From Microbacterium testaceum (lineage in GTDB: Bacteria; Actinomycetota; Actinomycetes; Actinomycetales; Microbacteriaceae), in NCBI RefSeq assembly GCF_001476285.1, contig NZ_LDRU01000001.1, positions 62,001 to 126,000 on the forward strand: 64,000 nt of DNA, read 5' to 3'. Made by a program: the position numbers and the translations under genes. Within the stretch, counting starts at the first letter, position 1, and each line of letters opens with the position of its first letter. Below the pieces are notes generated by a model that did no database searches, was not told the DNA's origin, and saw only the letters and a program-made list of their open reading frames with translations. Below, one piece after another: positions 47,399 to 56,682 of this stretch.

Positions 47399-47824
47399 AT
47401 GGCCGTCACGAGCGAAGCCGCCACCGCCTGGAAGGGCAGCCTGTTCGAGGGATCGGGTGAGGTCACCTTCACCTCGTCGGGCATCGGCACGTTCGACGTC
47501 AACTGGAAGGCGCGCAGCGAGGGTTCGAACTCGGTCACCACGCCCGAAGAACTCCTCGCCGGAGCACACTCTGCGTGCTTCAGCATGGCGCTGTCGAACG
47601 CGCTGGCCGAGAACGGCACCCCGCCGGAGTCGGTCGACGCGACCGCGTCCGTCACCTTCAAGCCGGGCACCGGCATCACCGGCAGCCACCTGAACGTGAA
47701 CGCCGTCGTTCCCGGCCTCGACGCCGCGACGTTCGAGAAGATCGCCAACGACGCCAAGGCGAACTGCCCCGTGTCGCAGGCGCTCGCCGGTATCGACATC
47801 ACCCTCGAGGCGACGCTTGCCTGA
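47399..47824 (+). CDS. OsmC-family peroxiredoxin
   Basis: A 141-residue thiol peroxidase that reduces organic hydroperoxides. It has the two redox cysteines in AGAHSACFSMAL and KANCPVSQAL, spaced as in the OsmC/Ohr family. The OsmC subgroup is suggested by the N-terminal AATAWKGSLFEGSGEV. GGAGG precedes the ATG. A TTAGGCT element near 47318 may be the promoter. A Trx-like pair lies just upstream and could supply reducing power. Confidence 0.92.
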   Translation: MAVTSEAATAWKGSLFEGSGEVTFTSSGIGTFDVNWKARSEGSNSVTTPEELLAGAHSACFSMALSNALAENGTPPESVDATASVTFKPGTGITGSHLNVNAVVPGLDAATFEKIANDAKANCPVSQALAGIDITLEATLA

Positions 47825-48731
47825 GACTCCAGCCCGACGCGTCGTCCTCACCGGCGCGTCGGGCCTCATCGGCAACGCTCTCGCGGACTCTCTCCGCGCT
47901 GACGGCGTCGAGGTGACCTCGCTCGTCCGGCACGAGCCCCGCGCCGCACACGAGGTTCAGTGGTTGCAGGATTCCGCTCCCCTGGACCCCGATGTCCTCG
48001 CCGGATCCGATGCCGTGGTCTGCCTCAACGGCGCCTCGATCGGTCATTTCCCCTGGACGCCGTCCTACAAGAGCACGCTGCTGTGGTCGCGCATCACCCC
48101 GACGCGCACCCTCGCCACGGCGATCCGTGCGCTCGGCGACGACGCTCCCGCCCTCATCAACGCGAGTGCGACGGGCTTCTACGGGTCGCAGCCGGGAGCA
48201 CTTCTCACCGAGGAGTCCCCGCGCGGAGAGGGCTTCCTCGTCGACATCTGCATCGACTGGGAGGCCGCCGCGCGCGACGCCGGCAGCCGCGCACGTGTCG
48301 CCCTGCTCCGCACGGCTCCGATCGTCCATGAGCAGGGTGTCCTCAAGCCGTTGCTGCTTCTGACGAAGCTCGGCGCGGCGGGCCCCATCGGCCGCGGAAC
48401 TCAGGTGTGGCCCTGGATCACGCTCGACGACGAGGTGCGCGCCATCCGGCACGTCATCGACTCCGACATCGACGGACCGGTCAATCTCACGGGGCCGACA
48501 CGGGCGACGGCGAACGACCTGGGCTTCGCTCTGGCACGCCGCATGAACCGCCCCTACGTGCTGCGCGCCCCGATCTGGGGCGTCAGGCTTGCGCTGGGCT
48601 CGGACGCGACGGAGGCGCTGCTCCTGACCGACGCCGACGTGCGTCCTCGGGTCCTCGAGGACAGCGGCTTCGCCTTCACGCACCGCACGGTCGAAGAGGC
48701 CGTGGCCTCCGCCGTTCCGGCGCCGAACTGA
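47817..48731 (+). CDS. TIGR01777-type NAD-dependent epimerase/dehydratase
   Basis: A 304-residue Rossmann-fold protein with VVLTGASGLIGNALADSL and the group's CLNGASIG, NASATGFYG and RTAPIVHEQGVLKPLLL segments. The conserved C-terminal RPYVLRAPIWGVRLALG is typical of the YfcH/SulA-like epimerase family, whose substrates are poorly known. The start is a TTG at 47817 inside the end of osmC, eight bases of overlap. Confidence 0.88.
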   Translation: MPETPARRVVLTGASGLIGNALADSLRADGVEVTSLVRHEPRAAHEVQWLQDSAPLDPDVLAGSDAVVCLNGASIGHFPWTPSYKSTLLWSRITPTRTLATAIRALGDDAPALINASATGFYGSQPGALLTEESPRGEGFLVDICIDWEAAARDAGSRARVALLRTAPIVHEQGVLKPLLLLTKLGAAGPIGRGTQVWPWITLDDEVRAIRHVIDSDIDGPVNLTGPTRATANDLGFALARRMNRPYVLRAPIWGVRLALGSDATEALLLTDADVRPRVLEDSGFAFTHRTVEEAVASAVPAPN

Positions 48732-48741
48732 TCGACGCGCC

Positions 48742-49194
48742 TCAGACCGCGCGGCGCTCCGCGCTCTCGAGCCGGATCGCCGTGCGGATCGCCTCACGGG
48801 CCCGACGACGGTCACCCGCGGCGTCGTAGGCGAGGCCGAGACGGTATCGCGCTCGCCAGTCGTCGGGATGCGCTTCCACATCGGCGCGATACCGCGGGAA
48901 GAGCGCGTCGCCGTCTTCGCGCTCGATGCGCCCGCTGGGGCGGACCGGAAGGTCTTCGTCGGGGAGTCCGCCCTCGGCATCCAACCGCTCCCCCAGCCGT
49001 TGCGCTCGCACGCCGAACCACAGCTCACGGCCGATGGCCCACAGGGCGAGGAGGGGCAGCACGATCAGAGCCACGCCCATCATCACGCCGATCGGCTCTC
49101 CGCTTGCCAGCAGGACGATCGCGCGCTGCCCGGCGAGGAAGACGTAGAGCAGGAGCAACACCGTCATCAGGGCGACGGCGAGGCGAACCCTCAT
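48742..49194 (-). CDS. Small membrane protein with TPR-like C terminus
   Basis: A 150-residue protein with two membrane helices (about 3-24 and 34-54), an acidic linker and one tetratricopeptide-like repeat (about 106-142: FPRYRADVEAHPDDWRARYRLGLAYDAAGDRRRAREAIRTAI). It may be a scaffold. Function unknown. The ATG overlaps the dapB stop (ATGA), a pairing I recall from related actinobacteria. Confidence 0.82.
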   Translation of the reverse strand: MRVRLAVALMTVLLLLYVFLAGQRAIVLLASGEPIGVMMGVALIVLPLLALWAIGRELWFGVRAQRLGERLDAEGGLPDEDLPVRPSGRIEREDGDALFPRYRADVEAHPDDWRARYRLGLAYDAAGDRRRAREAIRTAIRLESAERRAV

Positions 49195-50003
49195 GCGCTC
49201 GTCGCGCCCGCCACCTGGCCCGAGACGTCGCCGTCGGCGATGGGCGCCTCGGCGGGAACCGGTCGCGTGCGCACGCCGATGTCGATGAAGCTGTCGAGAC
49301 CGATCACGACGCCCGTCGCCTCACGCGCCGCGGCGAGCGCGATGCGGATACCCGGGGCGTAGGCGGTTGCCGGGTCGACCGTGTCGTGCACGATCGTGAG
49401 CGACTCACCGGGGCCGGAGAGCACCGTCTCTTGACGGGCGATCACTCCCGGGCGACGCAGAGAGTGGATGGGGACGGATGCCACCCGCTGACCGCGGGCA
49501 CGCTGGTCGACGTGCGGGGACTCGACGGGGCCGACCTCGGCGCGGGCCGCGGCGATGAGCTCGGCGGTGCGCACCGCGGTGCCGCTGGGGGAATCCACCT
49601 TCGTCTCGCGGTGGGCTTCGATGATCTCGATCGAGGGGAAGAACGGCGCAGCGGCAGCGGCCAACGCTGTTCCGATGACCGAACCCAGCGAGAAGTTGGG
49701 GATGAAGACGACTCCGGTGCCACTGGCATCCACGAGAGGGCGGACGAGGGCGATGCGCTCGTTCGACCAGCCCGAAGTGCCCACGAGCACGTTGATGCCG
49801 CGCTCGATCGCCGCGCGGACGATGTCGATCGACACCGCGGGGGTTGATGCGTCGATGACGAGGTCGGCTCCGTCGAGCTCGCTCATGTCGGACTTCGACG
49901 TGAGCACGGCCGACACCTCGTACCCGTCCTCGGCGTCCACGACCTCGCGGATCACCCCGCCCAGCTTGCCGGTTCCGCCCACGATGGCCACGCGCGTCGT
50001 CAT
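49191..50003 (-). CDS. dapB: 4-hydroxy-tetrahydrodipicolinate reductase
   Basis: DapB reduces the DapA product in diaminopimelate synthesis. The 270-residue protein has the nucleotide motif VGGTGKLGG and the catalytic EAHRETKVDSPSGTA, where the usual second His is Arg and the usual Ala before PSG... is Ser. ATG lies six bases after TAGGGT. Confidence 0.94.
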   Translation of the reverse strand: MTTRVAIVGGTGKLGGVIREVVDAEDGYEVSAVLTSKSDMSELDGADLVIDASTPAVSIDIVRAAIERGINVLVGTSGWSNERIALVRPLVDASGTGVVFIPNFSLGSVIGTALAAAAAPFFPSIEIIEAHRETKVDSPSGTAVRTAELIAAARAEVGPVESPHVDQRARGQRVASVPIHSLRRPGVIARQETVLSGPGESLTIVHDTVDPATAYAPGIRIALAAAREATGVVIGLDSFIDIGVRTRPVPAEAPIADGDVSGQVAGATSA

Positions 50004-50015
50004 GGTTCCACCCTA
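50004..50015 (-). promoter_or_regulatory. Leaderless promoter of dapB
   Basis: TAGGGT (50015-50010), six bases GGAACC, then ATG. Confidence 0.55.
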
Positions 50016-50147
50016 GGCGGCGCGGCGGACCAGGTCGCCGCGTTGTCCACAGGCGCGCCGCGCGCTCAGGTGCTCGACACCCACACTCCTGGCGCCCGGT
50101 ACCGCAAGGGCGCATCCCAGGACCGCGGTCCCACGCCCGGGACCCGG

Positions 50148-50159
50148 CATGATGGCCGA
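50148..50159 (+). promoter_or_regulatory. Leaderless promoter of the class I methyltransferase
   Basis: CATGAT (50148-50153), six bases, then GTG. Confidence 0.45.
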
Positions 50160-50795
50160 GTGAGCGACACCGACCGCACCCGGCGCTTCTACGACGTCCT
50201 CGCCGACAGCTACGCCGACCTTCTCCCCGACACCCGCGCGGAAGCAGCCCTCGATCTCGGAATCATCACCCAGTTCGTCGCCGACCTCCCGACCGGTGCG
50301 GGAGTCGTCGTGGACGCGGGGTGCGGGACCGGGCGCATGCTCAGCCACCTCGGGGCGCTCGGCGTGTCGCCGCTGGCGGGCGTCGACCTCTCCCCCGCCA
50401 TGGTGTCGCACGCGCGCGCGGCGCACCCCGCCGTGCCGATCGAGGTCGCCGAGCTGACGGCTCTGCCGTTTCCGGATGCCGGTGTCCGCGGCATCCTGTG
50501 CTGGTACGCCATCATCCACAGCGACGCCGACGACGTCGCGAGGATCTTCCGGGAGGCCCGTCGCGTGCTGGGTCCGGGCGGTGCCCTTCTCGTCGGCTTC
50601 CAGTCCGGCACCGGGGAACGACGGGTCGAGCGTGCGTACGGCCACGACATCGCGCTGACCGCGATCCTGCACGGGCCGACGGCGATCGCCGACGCCCTGA
50701 GGGCGGCGGGATTCGAGGTCACCACCGTGGCCGAACGCGCGGCGAGAGGCAGCGAGAAGCACGCGCAGGGCTTCGTCCTCGCGCGGCGCCGCTGA
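50160..50795 (+). CDS. Class I SAM-dependent methyltransferase
   Basis: A 211-residue methylase of the ubiquinone/UbiE type (methyltransf_11). It has the cofactor loop VVVDAGCGTGRMLSHL, the acidic LAGVDLSPAMV and the post-motif LPFPDAGVRGILCWYAIIHS. The acceptor is unknown. The start is GTG at 50160, six bases after CATGAT. Longer frames upstream lack conservation. Confidence 0.88.
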   Translation: MSDTDRTRRFYDVLADSYADLLPDTRAEAALDLGIITQFVADLPTGAGVVVDAGCGTGRMLSHLGALGVSPLAGVDLSPAMVSHARAAHPAVPIEVAELTALPFPDAGVRGILCWYAIIHSDADDVARIFREARRVLGPGGALLVGFQSGTGERRVERAYGHDIALTAILHGPTAIADALRAAGFEVTTVAERAARGSEKHAQGFVLARRR

Positions 50796-50820
50796 GGTCG
50801 TCGGGGAGACCGGGAGCCGG

Positions 50821-51423
50821 TCAGACCGGGAGCGGGTCGACGAGCCCGGTGCGTAGCTCGACCGGCAGGTGCGCCAGGTCGTTGTGCGAGAGGAGCGTCC
50901 ACGGACGGCCCTTCTTCTGCGCGATCACCGTGAGACCGCAGTTCGCCTGGTTGATGGTCATCCATCGCCAATCGGGCGCCTGCAGCACCTCGCGCACGAA
51001 CCACGAGATCACGAAATTGTGCGTGATGAGCAACTCGTGCACCTCGCCGGTCCTGCGGGCCAGGAACTCGGCCGTGGCATCGGCCATCTGCGCGCGACCG
51101 GCCTCGATCTCGGCCTCGGTGACGGAACCGAAGAACGGCTCGTAGGCGGCCGGGGTTTCGGGCGTCATGCCCGTGGGCACGCAGTCGAAGAGCAGAGCCG
51201 ACGGCTCAGGCGAGACGGACGGGAGACGTTCGGCCACGGCGTGCGCGGTCTGCGCGGCGCGCTCCAGGGGCGAGTGCCACACGGCGTCGAGAGGGAGCCC
51301 CGACAGACGATCCGCGATCAGAGCAGCCTGACGCTGACCACGCGGGGACAGGGGTCCGTCGGCGAGGCCGTGCTCGGCATCCTGATGCTCGCCGTGGCGC
51401 ACCAGGTAGATGTAGTGCGTCAC
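50821..51423 (-). CDS. Histidine phosphatase family protein
   Basis: A 200-residue phosphoglycerate-mutase-like phosphatase with the catalytic His in YLVRHGEHQD, the Arg in SPLERAAQT and the second His in LLITHNFVISWF. The substrate is unknown. The start is GTG at 51423, with GAGGTGAG upstream. Confidence 0.9.
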   Translation of the reverse strand: MTHYIYLVRHGEHQDAEHGLADGPLSPRGQRQAALIADRLSGLPLDAVWHSPLERAAQTAHAVAERLPSVSPEPSALLFDCVPTGMTPETPAAYEPFFGSVTEAEIEAGRAQMADATAEFLARRTGEVHELLITHNFVISWFVREVLQAPDWRWMTINQANCGLTVIAQKKGRPWTLLSHNDLAHLPVELRTGLVDPLPV

Positions 51424-51514
51424 TCAGCTCACCTCGTCGTCAGTCCTACGGCCCCCCGCCGCACACCTTCCACCCTACGTCACGCCCCGGAAGGTGCGCC
51501 CGATCGGGCGCCGG

Positions 51515-52540
51515 TCACTCGGCGGCGCGGGCGATGTCGGACAGCTGCGCGCGACTGAGGCGCACGCCCACCGCGCGCATGCACTCCACGACGTGGCGCG
51601 GGGCGAAGGCGTTCACGATCGGGGCGACCACGATCTTCTGCGCGAGGAGCCAGGCGAGGGCCACCGCGGCATCGGGGATGCCGAGCTCGGTGCCCACGGC
51701 ATCCAGAGCTCGAAGCACTTTCGAGCCTCGGCGGTTGAGGTGCATCGCGAGCTGGGACCCGCGGACCGACCGGGACTGCTGGTCGCGCGTGCGCGTCTCT
51801 CCCGCGAGGAAGCCGTGCGCGAGGGGATGAGAGGGGGTGACGGCGATCCCCTGCGCGGCGGCGATGAGGCGGAGATCACCGTCGAACTGGTCGCGGCGCA
51901 GCACGTTGTACGGCACGTCGAGGACCGTGATGCGGGGATACCCGGCCGACGAGAGGATGCGCGCCTCGACGAGCTGCGCGGCCGTGTAGCCGTGCGCGCC
52001 GATCGCCCGCACCTTGCCGGACTCGACCAACCATTCACTCGTGGCGAGCGTGTCCTCGAGCATTGCGGCGTCGCCGCGGGCAGCGTCGAGCGAGAGGACA
52101 TCGATGCGATCGGTGCCGAGGCGCTGCAGCGAACCCTCGACGGCTCGCACGAGGTTGACCGAGTCCAGCCCGGGGTTGTCGGGGTGGCGGCCGACGCGCA
52201 CCGAGAGGACGACGTCGTCGCGCATGCGACGGGTGCGCATCCATTCACCGATGATGAACTCGCTCCGCCCGGCGGCGTAGCTGTCGGCCGTGTGCAGGGC
52301 GTTTCCGCCCAGCTCGGCATACGCGTCGAGGATGTCGTGGCTGGCCTTCGCGTCGACGTTCCACCCGAACTCGCCGCCACCCAGGAACAGCGGGAACACC
52401 TCGAAGCCGGTTTCGCCGAGCGGAACCCGCACGTGCGAGCCGAGGCCCGGACCCTGAAGGGTGACCGGAGCGGAGGGGTGCGGCGGCCGGTCGCGCCGAA
52501 GGCGCGCGGACGGGACGTTCTCTACGCCCGAGCCGCTCAT
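51515..52540 (-). CDS. Aldo/keto reductase-like protein lacking most catalytic residues
   Basis: A 341-residue TIM barrel of the aldo/keto reductase family with a 35-residue N-terminal extension. The usual tetrad is Asp, Tyr, Lys, His. The Asp of the DTA-x2-Y motif is His83 (LHTADSYAAGRSE), Tyr88 is kept, the Lys is Arg115 (LSVRVGRH), and the His is Ala153 or 154 (SLDAARGD). The cofactor-binding end is partly recognisable. It may use other chemistry, or bind and sense rather than catalyse. GAGGGGG lies before the ATG. It stands alone between the phosphatase and pnp. Confidence 0.82.
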   Translation of the reverse strand: MSGSGVENVPSARLRRDRPPHPSAPVTLQGPGLGSHVRVPLGETGFEVFPLFLGGGEFGWNVDAKASHDILDAYAELGGNALHTADSYAAGRSEFIIGEWMRTRRMRDDVVLSVRVGRHPDNPGLDSVNLVRAVEGSLQRLGTDRIDVLSLDAARGDAAMLEDTLATSEWLVESGKVRAIGAHGYTAAQLVEARILSSAGYPRITVLDVPYNVLRRDQFDGDLRLIAAAQGIAVTPSHPLAHGFLAGETRTRDQQSRSVRGSQLAMHLNRRGSKVLRALDAVGTELGIPDAAVALAWLLAQKIVVAPIVNAFAPRHVVECMRAVGVRLSRAQLSDIARAAE

Positions 52541-52691
52541 GATGGGATCCCCCTCGAAGCGTCGGGGGATCGCCGTACGACGGCGTCCACGCCCCCCGAC
52601 GCGTACTTCGAGGGTAAAGCCTCACCAGGAGGAGGCCGCGTATTCACCCGCCGCTCCGATAAACATTGGGTAACGCTTCGCCAGAACGCGC

Positions 52692-52725
52692 GGATGCCCG
52701 CCCCGCGAAAGCGGGACGGGCATCC
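52692..52725 (-). terminator. Terminator of pnp
   Basis: Fifteen-base arms (52692-52706 with 52711-52725, one mismatch) around GAAA, starting GGATGCCC and ending GGGCATCC, 15 bases past the pnp stop. Confidence 0.75.
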
Positions 52726-52739
52726 GTCAGAGGAGTCGA

Positions 52740-55037
52740 TCAGCCTTCGGCGGGAGCCTCGGGGCCCTCGCTCGCCGCGGCCGAGCTCTGCGTGTCGGCA
52801 GGCTCGGGCGTGGTGGCCTCCTCGTCGAGCACGGGCTCGAGCGAGAGCTTGCCGCGGTCGTCGATCTTCGTGATGCGCACGAGGATCTTGCGACCGACCG
52901 AGAGCACGTCCTCGACGTTCTCGACGCGCTTGCCGCCGGCGAGCTTGCGGACCTCGCTGACGTGCAGCAGGCCGTCCTTGCCGGGAAGCAGCGAGACGAA
53001 CGCACCGAAGGTCGCGATCTTCACGACGGTTCCGAGGAACTGCTCGCCCACCTCGGGGTTGGTCGGGTTGGCGATCGCGTTCACCTGGGCGCGAGCAGCC
53101 TCGGCCGACGGGCCGTCGGTCGCGCCGATGTACACGGTGCCGTCGTCCTCGATCGAGATTTGGGCGCCGGTCTCGTCCTGGATGGAGTTGATCGTCTTGC
53201 CCTTGGGCCCGATGAGCTCACCGATCTTGTCGACCGGGATCTGCACGCTGATGACGCGGGGCGCGGTGGGCGCCATCTCGTCGGGCGCGTCGATCGCGGC
53301 GTTCAGGACGTTGAGGATGGTCAGACGAGCCTCCTTGGCCTGGGTGAGCGCGGCCGCCAGCACCGACGACGGGATGCCGTCGAGCTTGGTGTCGAGCTGG
53401 ATCGCGGTGATGAACTCGGAGGTGCCCGCGACCTTGAAGTCCATGTCGCCGAGGGCGTCTTCGGCACCGAGGATGTCGGTCAGGGCGGCGTAGCGCGTCT
53501 GGCCATCGACCTCGTCGGTGACCAGGCCCATGGCGATACCGGCGACGGGGGCGCGAAGGGGCACACCCGCGTTCAGCAGCGACAGGGTCGAGGCGCAGAC
53601 CGAGCCCATCGACGTCGAGCCGTTGGAGCCGAGGGCCTCGGACACCTGACGGATCGCGTAGGGGAACTCCTCGCGGCTGGGGAGCACCGGAACGAGCGCG
53701 CGCTCGGCCAGGAAGCCGTGGCCGATCTCGCGACGCTTCGGGCTGCCGACGCGGCCGGTCTCACCGGTCGAGTAAGGCGGGAAGTTGTAGTGGTGCAGGT
53801 AGCGCTTGCTCGTGATGGGCGAGAGCGAGTCGATCTGCTGCTCCATCTTCAGCATGTTGAGCGTCGTGACACCCAGGATCTGGGTCTCGCCGCGCTGGAA
53901 GATCGCCGAGCCGTGGACGCGCGGGATGACCTGCACCTCGGCGTCGAGCGGACGGATGTCGGCGAGGCCACGGCCGTCGATGCGGACGCCCTCGCTGAGG
54001 ATGCGACCGCGCACGATCTTCTTGGTGACCGACTTGTACGCGGCCGAGAACTCCAGCGGCGCACCGGCGGGAAGCTCGCCCGCCTCGACGGCGGCGATGA
54101 GCTCGCCCTTGACGCGGTCCTTGACGGCGTCGTCGGCGTTCTGACGCTCCTGCTTGTCGGCGATCTGGTAGACGCCCACGAGGTCGTCGTACGAGCGGCC
54201 GGCGACGAAGTCGTAGACCTCGGAGCTGTACGCGGGGAAGACCGGGTAGGCCTGGATCTCCTTGGCAGCGGTGCGCGCGACCTCGTTCTGCGCGTCGACG
54301 AGCTGACGCAGGAACGGCTTCGCGGCCTCGAGGCCCTCGGCGACGACCTGCTCGTTCGGCTTGGTCGCGCCGCCCTTGATGAGGTTCCAGCTGCCCTCGG
54401 TGGCCTCGGCCTCCACCATCATGATGGCGACGTCGCCGTCGTCGAGCACACGGCCCGCGACGATGAGGTCGAAGACGGCGTCCTCGAGCTGCTCGGCCTT
54501 GGGGAACGCGACCCACTGGTCGGCGTGCTCGCCGTGGCCGGGGATGAGCGCGAGGCGCACACCGGCGATGGGGCCGGAGAACGGCAGACCCGAGATCTGG
54601 GTCGACATGGATGCCGCGTTGATGGCGAGGGCGTCGTAGAACTCGCCCGGTGCGATCGAGAGCACGGTGACGACGATCTGGACCTCGTTGCGGAGGCCGT
54701 CGACGAACGACGGACGCAGCGGGCGGTCGATGAGGCGGCACACGAGGATGGCCTCGGTCGAGGGGCGACCCTCGCGACGGAAGAACGAGCCGGGGATCTT
54801 GCCCGCGGCGTACGAACGCTCTTCCACGTCGACGGTCAGCGGGAAGAAGTCGAAGCCTTCACGCGGGTGCTTGCCGGCGCTGGTGGCCGACAGGAGCATG
54901 GTCTCTTCGTCGAGGTAGGCGGCGACGGCGCCCTGGGCCTGCTGAGCGAGGCGACCGGTCTCGAAGCGAATGGTGCGGGTGCCGAACCGGCCGTTATCGA
55001 GAACGGCTTCGGCGGCGGTGATTTCTGGACCTTCCAA
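52740..55037 (-). CDS. pnp: Polyribonucleotide nucleotidyltransferase (PNPase)
   Basis: PNPase degrades RNA from the 3' end with phosphate and can add tails. The 765-residue protein has two RNase PH domains (first about 12-150, second about 335-550 with [15 protein letters not shown] and [19 protein letters not shown]), a KH domain (about 585-650: [25 protein letters not shown] in part) and an S1 domain (about 660-735), then an acidic tail. The start is TTG at 55037 after AAGGAGG. Upstream rpsO, its usual neighbour, is absent from the window. Confidence 0.96.
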   Translation of the reverse strand: MEGPEITAAEAVLDNGRFGTRTIRFETGRLAQQAQGAVAAYLDEETMLLSATSAGKHPREGFDFFPLTVDVEERSYAAGKIPGSFFRREGRPSTEAILVCRLIDRPLRPSFVDGLRNEVQIVVTVLSIAPGEFYDALAINAASMSTQISGLPFSGPIAGVRLALIPGHGEHADQWVAFPKAEQLEDAVFDLIVAGRVLDDGDVAIMMVEAEATEGSWNLIKGGATKPNEQVVAEGLEAAKPFLRQLVDAQNEVARTAAKEIQAYPVFPAYSSEVYDFVAGRSYDDLVGVYQIADKQERQNADDAVKDRVKGELIAAVEAGELPAGAPLEFSAAYKSVTKKIVRGRILSEGVRIDGRGLADIRPLDAEVQVIPRVHGSAIFQRGETQILGVTTLNMLKMEQQIDSLSPITSKRYLHHYNFPPYSTGETGRVGSPKRREIGHGFLAERALVPVLPSREEFPYAIRQVSEALGSNGSTSMGSVCASTLSLLNAGVPLRAPVAGIAMGLVTDEVDGQTRYAALTDILGAEDALGDMDFKVAGTSEFITAIQLDTKLDGIPSSVLAAALTQAKEARLTILNVLNAAIDAPDEMAPTAPRVISVQIPVDKIGELIGPKGKTINSIQDETGAQISIEDDGTVYIGATDGPSAEAARAQVNAIANPTNPEVGEQFLGTVVKIATFGAFVSLLPGKDGLLHVSEVRKLAGGKRVENVEDVLSVGRKILVRITKIDDRGKLSLEPVLDEEATTPEPADTQSSAAASEGPEAPAEG

Positions 55038-55285
55038 GAGGTCCCTCCTTCTTTGTTTAGGCTCGCCGCCCCGTGTGGGCGACGAGCTGACATGCGAAGG
55101 AGCAGGAACAGGCAGAAAGGGCGCGCCGACTCATCGGCCCGGAATTCCCGGCGACTGGCCACCAGTAGAAAACCACCCGGCGATCGCGACGGGGAGTCCA
55201 CCACAGGGGACCAGCGTCTGCCGGCCTGCTCCGTGTGCTCATATGGAATTGAGCGGATGCCAAGACGGCACCCCGACAGAGCCTA
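55038..55285 (-). promoter_or_regulatory. Long pnp leader with promoter
   Basis: A leftward TAGGCT -10 (55285-55280) would give a leader of about 236 bases. It contains a palindrome ACTGG...CCAGT near 55156-55168 and another around CCGGAATTCC near 55139. Pnp messages are often autoregulated by cleavage of leader stems. The 304-base gap 55038-55341 holds no gene. Confidence 0.45.
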
Positions 55286-55329
55286 GCAGCGCCGCAGGAC
55301 TCCGGGTGGTTCCGACACGGTGCGGCGAA

Positions 55330-55341
55330 TACAGTGGCCTC
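55330..55341 (+). promoter_or_regulatory. Leaderless promoter of the secreted transglycosylase-like gene
   Basis: TACAGT (55330-55335), six bases, then ATG. Confidence 0.55.
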
Positions 55342-56658
55342 ATGGGCCTCATCCGTCGCACCAGTCACACGCTCCTCGCGTGCGCGCTGATCGGCGCGGC
55401 GATCACCCCGATGCCGGCCTGGGCGGTCTCACCGTCCTCCACGCGGGTTCTGGCCGCCGCGGCCGACGACAGCGACCCCGCCGTCATCGAGGTGAAGAAA
55501 GAACTCGACGCCGCCGAGGCTTCCGCCGCGGAGGCATCCCGTCGCGCGCTGGACGCCTCCGCCGAAGCAGAGCGCACGCGCCTGCTCGCGCAGTCCACCG
55601 CCGAGCGAGCCGCCGCCCTCGCGGCGCAGAGCTCGGCCGCCGACGCCGCGATGGCCTCGGCCCACGCACGCGCCGGAGCCAGCGCCTCACGCCTGTACCG
55701 CACCACGGGCAACGGCCCGCTGGTCGCACAGCTGCTCACGAGCGCGGACCCCGACTCGCTGCTGGATCGCCTGGGCATCCTCGATCGCGTCACGACGCTG
55801 ACCACGCGCGACGCGGGAGAAGCGCGGAGCGCGGCCGACGTCGCCACATCGCTGCGCACGCAGGCGGAGGCGGCGCAGGCCGAGGCCGCGCGCCTCGCGG
55901 CGCAGTCCGCCACCGAGGCGGCAGCCGCACAGACGCAGGCGGACGCCGAGGCGCAGACGGTCACGGCGACGCAGGCACAGCTCGACGCCCTCTACGCCCG
56001 ACTCGCGGAGCTGCGCAGGACGACCGCCGAGCAGGAACGCCAAGCGCGGCTGCGCGAGAAAGCCGAGAAGGACGCGCAGGAGCCCGGCGGGAACGGCGGC
56101 GGCAACACCGGCGGCGGAAGCGGAAGCGGTGGCAACACCGGCGGCGGTGGCAGCACCGGCGGGGGCGGCAACAACAATGGTGGCGGCGGCGGCGGGAACG
56201 GCGGCGGCGGAAGCGGAAGCGGCGGCAACACCGGAGGCGGAAGCGGAAGCGGCGGCAACACCGGCGGCGGAAGCGGAGGCGGTGGGAACAACGGCGGCGG
56301 AAGCGGCGGCGGCACCACTCCTCCCCCGACGGCCCCGGCCGGCCCGATCATGAGCCCCGGCCAAGCACGTGACTACGCGCGAGGAGCGATCAACGGCTAC
56401 GGCTGGGGAGACGACCAGTTCTCCTGCCTCGTGTCGCTGTGGAATCGCGAGTCCGGTTGGCGCGCCGACGCCCTGAATCCGTGGAGCGGTGCCTATGGCA
56501 TCCCTCAGGCCCTCCCGGGCGAGAAGATGGCGTCCGCGGGTCCCGATTGGCGGACGAACGCGGCGACCCAGATCGCGTGGGGTCTGTCGTACATCAGCGC
56601 TCGGTACGGGACGCCGTGCGGGGCGTGGGGGCACTCCGAGCAGACCGGCTGGTACTGA
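55342..56658 (+). CDS. Secreted coiled-coil protein with Gly-rich linker and transglycosylase-like domain
   Basis: A 438-residue exported protein. A signal peptide (about 1-28, AWA cleavage) is followed by a long Ala/Glu coiled coil (about 45-225) like the N-terminal part of NlpC/P60 peptidoglycan hydrolases. A Gly/Ser/Asn linker (about 252-330) built of GGNTGGGSGSG repeats comes next. The C-terminal domain (about 345-438) has WNRESGW with a likely catalytic Glu370 and NPWSGAYGIPQALPG, typical of lysozyme-like transglycosylases of actinobacteria. Two cysteines may be bonded. It probably cuts the cell wall in division or growth. Confidence 0.88.
   Translation: MGLIRRTSHTLLACALIGAAITPMPAWAVSPSSTRVLAAAADDSDPAVIEVKKELDAAEASAAEASRRALDASAEAERTRLLAQSTAERAAALAAQSSAADAAMASAHARAGASASRLYRTTGNGPLVAQLLTSADPDSLLDRLGILDRVTTLTTRDAGEARSAADVATSLRTQAEAAQAEAARLAAQSATEAAAAQTQADAEAQTVTATQAQLDALYARLAELRRTTAEQERQARLREKAEKDAQEPGGNGGGNTGGGSGSGGNTGGGGSTGGGGNNNGGGGGGNGGGGSGSGGNTGGGSGSGGNTGGGSGGGGNNGGGSGGGTTPPPTAPAGPIMSPGQARDYARGAINGYGWGDDQFSCLVSLWNRESGWRADALNPWSGAYGIPQALPGEKMASAGPDWRTNAATQIAWGLSYISARYGTPCGAWGHSEQTGWY
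56090..56325 (+). repeat. Gly-rich coding minisatellite
   Basis: GGCGGCAACACCGGCGGCGG-type units, mixed with GGAAGCGGAAGC, repeat within the linker of the transglycosylase-like gene. Copy number probably varies between strains. Confidence 0.75.
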
Positions 56659-56682
56659 AGCCCATCGGAGCCACCGAACGTC

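Noticed and set aside
52962..55286. A 774-residue frame opposite pnp
   Set aside because: Antisense shadow. The leftward product has all PNPase domains.
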